Shown: piece after piece, positions 16,970 to 24,273 of the stretch | How the letters are laid out: every line of letters starts with the position of its first letter | How positions within the stretch are numbered: the first letter of the stretch is position 1 | Source of the DNA: Streptomyces regalis | Lineage (GTDB): Bacteria > Actinomycetota > Actinomycetes > Streptomycetales > Streptomycetaceae | Length of the DNA stretch: 64,000 bases | Direction of reading: 5' to 3' | NCBI RefSeq assembly: GCF_001509475.1 | Contig: NZ_LLZG01000187.1 | Coordinates: 19,568 to 83,567, forward strand | Notes under the pieces: generated by a model | What the model saw: only the letters and a program-made list of their open reading frames with translations | Databases searched by the model: none | Told to the model about the DNA's origin: nothing | Program-made: the position numbers and the translations under genes

Positions 16970-18793
16970 CTACCCTCGTCCGCCCGGTCCTCCGCCGAAC
17001 CCGCCCTCCGGCGCCTCGCCCGCGGTGACCGTGACGATCTGGTCGGCCGAGCCGAGGTCACCGGCCTCGGTGAGGCCGCCGGTGGAGTCACCGGACGCCG
17101 ATCCGCCGGAGCGGATGCCGTACTCCTCGCCGCTCTTGATCGCGGAGGACGAGAAGACGACGTTCTGGATGGTCTTCGACGTCACGTAGGTCGCCACGAC
17201 CTTGCCGTCGGCGTCCACGACGTGGAGGGTCGTGCCCGCCGGGACGGACGAGTCCAGGGTCGCGGACAGCCAGCCCTGCTCGGACTCGGTGTCCGGGGCG
17301 ACGACCATGCCCGCGCTGCCGGCCGCGAGCAACGTGCCGCCGCTCACGGTGAAACTCCCGTTGACGTCCAGGGCGCCGTTGCCGTTCATCTCCGGACCGT
17401 TGACGACGACCGTGCCGCCGGTGATCTCGGCGGTGCCGTTGGAGTCGAAGCCGTCGCCGGACGCGTTGATGACGAGGGTGCCGCCGGTGACCTTGGCGGT
17501 GTAGTCGCCGACCGATTCACCGCCACCGCCGCCACCGAAGCCGCCCTGACCGCCCTGGTCGTCGGACGACGCCTCGCTTCCCGACGCGTTGACGCCGTCG
17601 TCGCCGGCCGTGACCGTCGTCGAGCCGCCGCTGACCAGGATGTCCTTGCCTTCCAGGCCCTCGTTCGACTCCGTGATCTCCAGTGTGCCCGCGCTGATCA
17701 CCAGGTCGCCCTCGGCATGGACGCCGTCGTCACCGGCGGCGGCCTCGACACGCGCGCCGGCCAGGTGGACGGCCCCGTCGCTGTGCAGGGCGTCCGCGGA
17801 GGAGTCGACGTCGACCGTGCCGCCCTCCAGGACCGTGATCACGCCCGACTTCAGGCCGTGCGCGGAGGAGTCGTCGGAGGCCTCGCTGCCGACGGTGAGC
17901 TTGCCGCCGGTGACCACCAGGTCGGTGGCCGCGTCCACGCCGTCGCCCTTGCCGCTCACCTTCACGGTGCCGCCGCTGACGGCGATGTAACCCCGGTCGG
18001 CGTCCTCGGTGTTGTCGGCCTTGAGCCCGTCGCCGCCCACCGTGACGGTGACCGTGCCACCGCTGACGACCAGGTAGTCCTTGCCCCGGATGCCGTCGTC
18101 GGCGGCGTTGACGGCGATGGTGCCGCCCTGGATCACCAGGCCGTCGGTGCTCGCGATGCCGTCGTTGCCGTTGCCCTGCACGGTGAGCGAGCCGCTGCCC
18201 CCGATCGTCAGGTCGGCGGCGCTGTGCAGGGCGGCGTTCGCCTCCGCGTCCTCGGCGTACGAGTCGGTGTCGCCGAGCGTGTTCTCGCTGCCGTCGGCGA
18301 GGACGACCACGGCCTCGTCCGCGTCGGCGATGTCGATCGCGGCGCCCTTGGAGTTCGAGATCGAGACGCCGTCGAGGATGAGGGTGACCTTCACATCGGG
18401 GGCGTTGACGACGACCTGCCCGTCGTTGAGGCTGCCGCTGAGCCGGTAGGTCCCCTCGGCCGTGATGGTGACGGTCGACCCGTCGACGGTGACGCCGTCC
18501 GCGTCGGCGGACGCGGAGTCGCCGTTCAGCTCAATGTCCACGGCGTCGGACGCGTCGACGTCCGTGTCCCCGTCCTCGGCGTGGACGTCCTGGTTGTCGG
18601 CGAGGACGGCGGCGGCCTTCAGGGAGCCGTCCACGGACGCGGCGGCCGACGACGACGTACTCGACGAACCTGCGGCGGCCGACGAGGAGCTGTCGCCGGA
18701 CGAGCACCCGGCCAGCACAGCCGTACCGAGCGCCACCGAGGCGACGGCGGCCATCAGCTTCGTACGAAATCTCTGTACTGCTCTTCTGTTCAC
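16970..18793 (-). CDS. Carbohydrate-binding-domain (DUF4353-like) lipoprotein
   Basis: A 607-residue lipoprotein: signal peptide LMAAVASVALGTAVLAGC with lipobox LAGC, then a Ser/Ala-rich linker. A long array of about 25-residue beta-helix-like repeats follows, such as GGTVTVTVGGDGLKA, GGTVKVSGKGDGVDAA and AGTLEITESNEGLEGKD, with recurrent Gly-Asp-(D/G)-G turns and an acidic surface. A Gly-rich stretch (GGQGGFGGGGGGES) and a C-terminal GGFGGGPGGRG tail are present. GTG at 18793 overlaps the stop of the VTC gene by 4 bp (GTGA), so the two are translationally coupled. Homologues accompany VTC and DUF4956 genes and often a CotH kinase-like gene, which is absent here. The ligand is unknown; calcium or glycan binding at the cell surface is possible. 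Confidence 0.85.
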   Translation of the reverse strand: MNRRAVQRFRTKLMAAVASVALGTAVLAGCSSGDSSSSAAAGSSSTSSSAAASVDGSLKAAAVLADNQDVHAEDGDTDVDASDAVDIELNGDSASADADGVTVDGSTVTITAEGTYRLSGSLNDGQVVVNAPDVKVTLILDGVSISNSKGAAIDIADADEAVVVLADGSENTLGDTDSYAEDAEANAALHSAADLTIGGSGSLTVQGNGNDGIASTDGLVIQGGTIAVNAADDGIRGKDYLVVSGGTVTVTVGGDGLKADNTEDADRGYIAVSGGTVKVSGKGDGVDAATDLVVTGGKLTVGSEASDDSSAHGLKSGVITVLEGGTVDVDSSADALHSDGAVHLAGARVEAAAGDDGVHAEGDLVISAGTLEITESNEGLEGKDILVSGGSTTVTAGDDGVNASGSEASSDDQGGQGGFGGGGGGESVGDYTAKVTGGTLVINASGDGFDSNGTAEITGGTVVVNGPEMNGNGALDVNGSFTVSGGTLLAAGSAGMVVAPDTESEQGWLSATLDSSVPAGTTLHVVDADGKVVATYVTSKTIQNVVFSSSAIKSGEEYGIRSGGSASGDSTGGLTEAGDLGSADQIVTVTAGEAPEGGFGGGPGGRG

Positions 18794-19584
18794 GCGGGGC
18801 TCCCGTTCAGTGCGAGTGCGGTCGGAAAGTGGCGCCGCAAAACGGGCAGCCAACGATGTGCGGGCAGTTCGGAGCGCAGGGCCGCGAGCCCCGTGCCGTA
18901 CTTGGAGACCGGGCAGGGCCGGTGCTTCAGCGACCACAGCAGCCGGTCGGCACCGGACCCGGCCCGCCCCGACTTGGTCTCGACGATGGCCCGGTCAGGG
19001 GTGCGCAGTTCGGTCCCGTCGGGAAGAGCCCAGGTCAGGCCGGTGTCGATAGTCACGCGGCTGTCGCTCGCGGGCAGGAACAGCGTCGTGCGCCGATACG
19101 AGGTGACCAGCGAGGGCGAGAACCGGAACCCGTCGGAGTTGATCCCGGCCTCGGCAAGGAACTGGTCGGCGTACGCCCGCGCCTCAGGTCCGAGCCGCCA
19201 CTGGCTTCCCTCGTACGGGATGCGCTGCTTGACGGTCATACCGCGTGGGCCACGGGTCTTGACCTCGAAGTAGTGGTCGCCGGAGTCGAGGTAGGCGCGG
19301 ATCCGGAGCTTGAACCGCCGCCGGCGACGGCGCGCGGCGCCCAGGTACCCGTCGAGCTCAGGCGTGTCGAAGTACACAGACCGGTACCCGAAGCAACGTT
19401 CCCGGTCCATCTCCAGCACCTGGACGTCATCCCCCAACCCGGCGATGAAGTAGGGGAGTTCACTGGCGGGCAGCATGTACTTGCGGTCCAGCCGGGTCAG
19501 CAGCGAGGCGCGTTCGACGAGTTCGCCGAGCCCGATGGGCCGCAGGCCGCCGATCAGAGGGGTGAAGGAGTCGATGGCGGTCAC
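18790..19584 (-). CDS. VTC-domain (polyphosphate polymerase-like) protein
   Basis: A 264-residue protein of the VTC/CYTH-like tunnel fold, related to the catalytic domain of yeast Vtc4. Conserved basic and acidic positions are present: LTRLDRKYMLP at the N-terminus, the YRSVYFDTPELDGY strand, RRRRRRFKLRIRAY, HYFEVKTRGPRGMTVKQR, SYRRTTLF, RVTIDTGL and the late AIVETKSGR. These are the Arg/Lys and Glu residues expected around the triphosphate tunnel. Coupled by 4-bp overlaps to DUF4956 upstream and the lipoprotein downstream. Activity on polyphosphate is inferred from fold only. Confidence 0.87.
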   Translation of the reverse strand: MTAIDSFTPLIGGLRPIGLGELVERASLLTRLDRKYMLPASELPYFIAGLGDDVQVLEMDRERCFGYRSVYFDTPELDGYLGAARRRRRRFKLRIRAYLDSGDHYFEVKTRGPRGMTVKQRIPYEGSQWRLGPEARAYADQFLAEAGINSDGFRFSPSLVTSYRRTTLFLPASDSRVTIDTGLTWALPDGTELRTPDRAIVETKSGRAGSGADRLLWSLKHRPCPVSKYGTGLAALRSELPAHRWLPVLRRHFPTALALNGSPA

Positions 19585-20183
19585 GCCCGGACTCCCTGCC
19601 GCGTGACGGCGGAGCCGGCCTCCTCGGGAGCTCGCGCGCCCTCGGTCACCACATACCGCACTTCGACCTGAGTGGTGTCGTTGACGAGGTCGATGCCCTT
19701 GACCGACAGATTCACCACGCGCCCGCCCAGCAGCACCTCCAGGTGCGCGCGCAGGGCGTCCTCGTCGGTGTACGCGGAGTCGAGCTTCAGGCTCTTCTGC
19801 CGGTACCGGCCGAAGAGGCGGGGGTGGTCGCCGACGTACATGGTGAGGACGATCAGCCCCATCAGGGCCATCGTGAGGACGTTCACGCTCGCGGGGAGCC
19901 CGGCGAGGAGTCCGAGAGCGAGGGCGGAGAAGTAGTAGGCGATCTCATGCTGCGCGATCTCGTACGACCGGAGCCGGATGATCGACAGGACCCCGAACAG
20001 CCCCATGCCCAGCCCGATCCCCACGGACGCCGAGGTGAGCGTGATCGCGACGGCGAGGACCCCCATGTTCACACCGAGGAAGGCGGCGATCAGGTCCCGG
20101 CGGTGGTGGCGGGGGAAGTAGACGCCGAAGGTGAGCAGGGAGATGGCGGCGAGGTCGACGGCGACAAGGACCAGCTGATTCAT
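19581..20183 (-). CDS. DUF4956 membrane protein
   Basis: A 200-residue protein with four or five hydrophobic segments in the first 130 residues (LVAVDLAAISLLTFGVYF, LGVNMGVLAVAITL, GIGLGMGLFGVLSII, YFSALALGLLAGL, VLTMALMGLIVLTMYV). A cytoplasmic alpha/beta tail follows (LRAHLEVLLGGRVVNLSVKGIDLVNDTTQVEVRY). The central RLRSYEIAQHEIAYYF is the signature of the family. It heads a three-gene operon with ATGA-type overlaps, so it probably forms the membrane partner of the VTC protein. Function unknown. Confidence 0.87.
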   Translation of the reverse strand: MNQLVLVAVDLAAISLLTFGVYFPRHHRRDLIAAFLGVNMGVLAVAITLTSASVGIGLGMGLFGVLSIIRLRSYEIAQHEIAYYFSALALGLLAGLPASVNVLTMALMGLIVLTMYVGDHPRLFGRYRQKSLKLDSAYTDEDALRAHLEVLLGGRVVNLSVKGIDLVNDTTQVEVRYVVTEGARAPEEAGSAVTRQGVRA

Positions 20184-20388
20184 GGCGGTTACCGCTCCCC
20201 GGGTCTGTGGTGACGTGGGCTGTTCGGGCTCATGTCCATGACGATCGGGGAGTGGCCTGTGAGAACCCTTTGCGTTCCCTTAACCGGCCTTGAGAAATCC
20301 GGGAGGAGAAGGTGAGGTGAACTACACCTGTACGGCGGCATGGTGACGCCGCACTGACCCGGATACGACCGCGATAATCGGGGCCACC

Positions 20389-21069
20389 ATGCAACCCCCG
20401 CACCGCCACCTGCTGACCGATGTCCTCACCGTCGGCGCCCGCTACCCACTGGTCCTGGCCGGTGACTGCGCGGTCCGGGCGCATGACCTGACCGCACGGC
20501 GTGTGACATCGGTGGAGGCCGCGACCGAGAACCCCGAGCCCATGGACCAGATCGCGGCCATGGTCCGGCACGGCCTGACGGAACGGGGCTGGCGGGTACG
20601 CCCCCTGGAGACGGACCCGCTCTCCGCCCGCCTCCTCGTCACGGACCCCGACACGGGTGAGGAACGTACGGTCGACCTGTTGAAGGAGACCCTCTGGCGG
20701 CCCCCGGTGACGACCGCCCTCGGCCCGGCCCTCTCCCTGGCGGACCTCATCGGCACGAAGGTCCGCGCCCTGACCGACCGGGGCGCCGCGCGCGACCTCG
20801 CCGACGTCTATACGGCCGCGGCCGACTGGAGCTTCCCCGACCTGGAGGAACTGGGCCGCCGCCACGCCTGGGACGAGCTCGACCTGGCCGACCTGCAGTC
20901 CCGCCTGGAGGCCACGGAGCTGTTGGACGACCGGGAGTTCATGGTGGCCGGGCTGGACGAGGAGTCGGTACCGGTGCTGCGCCGGTGGGCCCGGGCGTGG
21001 GCCGACGACATCGCGGAGCGGCTGCTGGAGGAGGAGGCGCTCAGGCCGCCGGGGGACGGGGATGAGTGA
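20389..21069 (+). CDS. AbiEii/AbiGii-like nucleotidyltransferase (orphan)
   Basis: A 226-residue nucleotidyltransferase-fold protein. LVLAGDCAVRAH corresponds to the glycine loop and first strand, ARRVTSVEAATEN to the acidic strand, RTVDLLKETLW to the third acidic position, and SLADLIGTKVRALTDRGAARDLADVYTA to the helical module typical of AbiEii toxins. The usual GS-x10-DxD is degenerate (no DxD after the loop), so catalysis is uncertain. No AbiEi-type antitoxin gene lies upstream, so I do not call it a toxin-antitoxin pair. Its 3' end overlaps the convergent DUF397 gene by 29 bp. Such orphan proteins are common in Streptomyces. Confidence 0.75.
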   Translation: MQPPHRHLLTDVLTVGARYPLVLAGDCAVRAHDLTARRVTSVEAATENPEPMDQIAAMVRHGLTERGWRVRPLETDPLSARLLVTDPDTGEERTVDLLKETLWRPPVTTALGPALSLADLIGTKVRALTDRGAARDLADVYTAAADWSFPDLEELGRRHAWDELDLADLQSRLEATELLDDREFMVAGLDEESVPVLRRWARAWADDIAERLLEEEALRPPGDGDE

Positions 21070-21232
21070 CAGGGGCTTGGAGGAGGGCGGCGAGGGCGGT
21101 GGGGGTGACGGTGATTATTCGGGTGGGGTCGTCGCTTTCGCGGAGGAGGAGCGAGGTGTCGTCGTGAGCGAGCTCGACGCAGTTGGCTCCGTCACTACCG
21201 CTGGAGAAGGTGGACTTCTGCCACTGGATCAC
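21041..21232 (-). CDS. DUF397 protein
   Basis: A 63-residue protein with the family pattern WQKSTFSSGSDGANCVELAH and a C-terminal LLRESDDP. DUF397 proteins are small partners of DUF5753/XRE regulators (WhiJ-type systems) in Streptomyces development. Its partner gene immediately upstream (2-base gap) is 5'-truncated, so this copy may be left without its regulator. Confidence 0.88.
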   Translation of the reverse strand: MIQWQKSTFSSGSDGANCVELAHDDTSLLLRESDDPTRIITVTPTALAALLQAPVTHPRPPAA

Positions 21233-21234
21233 TG

Positions 21235-21804
21235 CTACAGCTCCTTCGCCAAGTGGTGGATGTAGTCCCGGGACCGAGACGGCTCGAGGGACACCTCCTC
21301 CACCTTACGAAAGAGCGTTCGCATCGACAGGAGCTGTGCCGGCGCGTCCACGAACGCCGGGCCTTGCGGGGTGTCCCGCTGGGCCGTGTCCAGCGCGGAC
21401 ACTCGGCCAGCCGCATACAGCAACTCCGCACTCGCGCCGGCGAAACCGTCCACGTCGAACGGGATCACCCGAACGGTGACCTCAGGCGCCTCCGAGAGCC
21501 CGAGCACGGCGTCGAGCTGAGCCCGTGCGACCCGACGGTCGGCCACCCTCGTGCGCAGCGCCGGTTCATGCAGCACCGCCAGGTACGGGGTCGTCCCGAG
21601 GACCCCCTTGCGCCGCATCCGGTGCTCGACCCGCAACTCGAGGGCACTCTCGGGGAGTTCCGGACGCCAGTAGGCGAACACCGCGCGGGCGTACTCCTCG
21701 GTCTGGAGCAATCCCGGCACGTGCGCGGTGGCGACCTCCTGAAGGAACGACGCGTGATGCTCCAGTTCGGCCAGATCGCAGAACACGGGAGGAAGCGAGT
21801 CCCC
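21235..21804 (-). pseudogene. 5'-truncated XRE/DUF5753 (WhiJ-like) regulator
   Basis: The preserved part is a DUF5753 domain: FCDLAELEHHASFLQEVATA, HVPGLLQTEEYARAVFAYW, RMRRKGVL, LAVLHEPALR, VRVIPFDVDGFAGAS and a terminal RSRDYIHHLAKEL. In the family an XRE helix-turn-helix of roughly 80-100 residues precedes this domain. Here, upstream of about 21804, the frame runs into antisense of an Rpn-like gene, with no HTH. The frame remains open to 21936 but without family character. The 5' end has been deleted, so DNA binding is lost. Whether the remaining domain is expressed is unknown. Confidence 0.8.
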
Positions 21805-21819
21805 GACGCCACAGGGATC

Positions 21820-22314
21820 CCTGCACTGGAGGTCGCCCCCTCCGAGGATGACGCGTTCCTCCTTGCCATTGAGGTCCAGAGCGAGCCGGACCCCGACAAG
21901 CCCCTGGACTGGGCCTGCCACGTGGCCCGACTCCACCTCATGTACGAGCTGCCCATACTGCTGCTCGTGGTCTGCCGGAACCGGACCACGGCGACCTGGG
22001 CCGCCGGCCCCTTCGAGTCCCGCTTCGGCACCTGGACGTTCCAGGTCCTGCGTCCGCTGGTGCTGGGGCCGGATGACCTGCCGGAGATCATGGACGCGTC
22101 ATCGATCGCCCAGCAGCCGGTACTGGCAACGCTCGCGGCGATCACGCACAGCGAGGGCGAGAAGATCACCGACGCGCTGGAAGCGCTGGCTCGCGGAATG
22201 CGGTCGCTCGACCGGGACACCGCTCTCTACCTGTGCCGGCTACTGGAAGTCGGGCTGGGCGACACTGCGGCCCGGGAGACGTGGATACGACTGCTCACAG
22301 CAGGTGTCTTGTGA
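21820..22314 (+). pseudogene. 5'-truncated Rpn-like (PD-(D/E)XK family) gene
   Basis: From about ALEVAPSEDDAFLLAIEVQS the frame matches the intact paralogue at 22457-23329 (EAQGAKDPDKPASWAY against EVQSEPDPDKPLDWAC, then LLLVVCRNRTT, RPLVLGPDDLPEIMD, VLATLAAITHSEG). The N-terminal part with the first acidic catalytic residue is missing: it abuts the truncated regulator on the other strand. The protein also stops about 90 residues earlier than the paralogue, after WIRLLTAGVL. It is therefore damaged at both ends, although the upstream open frame might still allow a fusion product. Confidence 0.75.
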
Positions 22315-22456
22315 ATCCGGGCCAACTGACCACCTGCCTGCTTCCGCCCCCGCCACGTGCCGCGTCGCTCCCGCCTCGATCGTCGAGTCGAGGCTCGTTG
22401 ACAGCCGGCACTGCTCCGAGTCGGACCGGACTCACCCCTACCCGATAGGAATCCCC

Positions 22457-23329
22457 ATGGTCAGCTCGCCCCACGAGGCGATGCACCGCATCTTCCAGGA
22501 CCACCCGGACCTCTTCTCCCGGGTCTCCGAGGTGCTCGGCGTCGACTTCCCCCCGCCCACGTCGTTCACCATCCTGCCGAACGACCTCACCGAGACCAGT
22601 CCGGTCGAACGCCGCGTCGACACCCTTGTGCGGCTGGAGACGCAGGACGACGAGCCGTTACTCCTCGCCGTCGAGGCCCAGGGCGCGAAGGACCCGGACA
22701 AACCCGCAAGCTGGGCGTACTACGCCACCCATCTGCTCACGAAGTACCGGTTGCAGCCGATGCTGCTGGTCGTCTGCCAGGACCGCGCGACCGCCGAATG
22801 GGCAGCGCGCACAGTCACCTTCGGCCCTGCCAAGTGGCCGCTGATCACCCTGCGCCCGATGGTCGCGGGGCCGCACAACATGCCGGTGATCACCGACCCC
22901 ACCGAAGTCCGCAAGGACCTCGCGCTCGCCACACTGGCCGCGGTCACGCACGCCAAGAGCCCGGACATCGGAGCCATACTCAAAGCAATGACCAACGTGC
23001 TGCGAGACACACCCGCAGACCTCGCCAACCCGATCATCGAATACGTCGCACGCGGCATGGGCAAGCACGCCGCCGCAGAGATCTGGAGGAAACTGGTGGC
23101 CGTGGACCTCTCTTTCTACAAGTCGTACATCTTCGAGGAAATCCGTGACGAAGCCCGGGCACAACGCGCTGCCGAGGACATCCTGGACGTCCTGGAGGTG
23201 CGGGGCATCGACGTCCCTGAAGCGGTCCGCGAACGCATCACCAGCTGCGATGACCCCGAGATCCTGCGCCGCTGGCACCGGCGCGCAGTCATCGCCCCCT
23301 CCGCCGAGCAGATCTTCACGGATGAGTAG
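22457..23329 (+). CDS. Rpn-like putative PD-(D/E)XK nuclease family protein with a TTA codon
   Basis: A 290-residue protein: N-terminal MHRIFQDHPDLFSRVSEVLGVD, then RRVDTLVRLETQ...LLLAVEAQ, which fits the D...E-x-Q active-site pattern of the Rpn/transposase_31-like nuclease families. LLVVCQDRATAEWAAR, a helical region and a C-terminal helix-turn (AEDILDVLEVRGIDVPEAVRERI) follow. Families of near-identical paralogues are frequent in Streptomyces accessory DNA; their role is unsettled (recombination-promoting or defence). Leu68 is encoded by TTA (22658-22660), making translation depend on the bldA tRNA. Start ATG at 22457 has GGA 6-8 bases upstream. The fold call is moderate confidence. Confidence 0.75.
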   Translation: MVSSPHEAMHRIFQDHPDLFSRVSEVLGVDFPPPTSFTILPNDLTETSPVERRVDTLVRLETQDDEPLLLAVEAQGAKDPDKPASWAYYATHLLTKYRLQPMLLVVCQDRATAEWAARTVTFGPAKWPLITLRPMVAGPHNMPVITDPTEVRKDLALATLAAVTHAKSPDIGAILKAMTNVLRDTPADLANPIIEYVARGMGKHAAAEIWRKLVAVDLSFYKSYIFEEIRDEARAQRAAEDILDVLEVRGIDVPEAVRERITSCDDPEILRRWHRRAVIAPSAEQIFTDE

Positions 23330-23533
23330 CCCCGCCACGCCTGGGCGCGCCCCCGCGAAGACGACCGACTCAGCCGGCTGAGCCCGGAGCCGCGGGAGAA
23401 GCCGGCAGGGCGTGCCATGGTCACCGTAACGGGCCGACGGCTTGGTCCTCGGCCCGCGCAACCCCGCCGAGACGAGGCCAGAGTCCCGGGAATCCGGTTG
23501 AGGCGGCGGTTGGCGGACCCGCAGAATCGCGAG

Positions 23534-24130
23534 ATGGACGACAACCCTTTTGACGATCAACTCCCCGCCGCCCTCCCCGCGTTGAAGGCAGCCGCGCGTG
23601 AGGCCGGGTTCACGATGTCGTGCGATGCGCGCACGGGCAGCCTGCTCGCCACACTCGCCGCTGCCCGGCCCGGCGGGCGGATCCTGGAACTCGGAACCGG
23701 CGTCGGCGAAGGCACCGCCTGGCTGCTGAGCGGTATGGACAGGACCGCCGGACTCGTAACCGTCGAACTCGACGACGCCGTGCAGGCCGTCGCCCGTGAG
23801 CGATTCCGCCACGACGAGCGGGTCACGTTCGTGGCCGGGGACGGCGGCACCTGGTTGGAGGAGTACGTCGGCCAGCCCTTCGACCTGGTCTTCGCGGACA
23901 CCTGGCCGGGGAAGTTCACCCACCTCGACCGCGCCCTGGAACTCGTGGCCCCTGGCGGCACGTATCTCATCGACGACCTGCTGCCCCAGCCCGGTTGGCC
24001 GGACGGCCACCACGCTGCCGTGACACACCTGCTGGCCACGCTGGAGCGGCGGCCCGACTTCCGTACGACCCGTCTGGCCTGGTCGAGCGGGCTGCTGATG
24101 GCCGTACGGTCCGCCCACGAACGCGGCTGA
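23534..24130 (+). CDS. SAM-dependent O-methyltransferase-like protein
   Basis: A 198-residue class I methyltransferase. Motif I is ILELGTGVGEGTAWLL, the acidic ribose-binding end of strand 2 is VTVELDD, the adenine region is VTFVAGDGGTWLEE, and motif IV is FDLVFADTWPGKF, followed by GGTYLIDDLLP. The acidic FADTWPGK and LIDDL positions resemble metal-dependent O-methyltransferases of the caffeoyl-CoA type. The ATG at 23534 is chosen because family sequence starts at once; about 200 bases upstream hold no gene. Substrate unknown. Confidence 0.85.
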   Translation: MDDNPFDDQLPAALPALKAAAREAGFTMSCDARTGSLLATLAAARPGGRILELGTGVGEGTAWLLSGMDRTAGLVTVELDDAVQAVARERFRHDERVTFVAGDGGTWLEEYVGQPFDLVFADTWPGKFTHLDRALELVAPGGTYLIDDLLPQPGWPDGHHAAVTHLLATLERRPDFRTTRLAWSSGLLMAVRSAHERG

Positions 24131-24273
24131 TTTCCCCCTCCTCCCCACCGTCGGCCGTGGCCCACCGCACCCCCGTTCACCTGGGCGGACACCAACCCTG
24201 ACGGTCACCGAACCCTGATAACATCCGGCCACTTGTGCTAGGGCACGGGCCCTCGCAGGGGAGGGAACCTCAC

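Noticed and set aside
20389..23329. A complete toxin-antitoxin or phage-defence island
   Set aside because: Only an orphan AbiEii-like protein, truncated remnants and one Rpn-like gene are present; no integrase, attachment site, tRNA or paired antitoxin was found.
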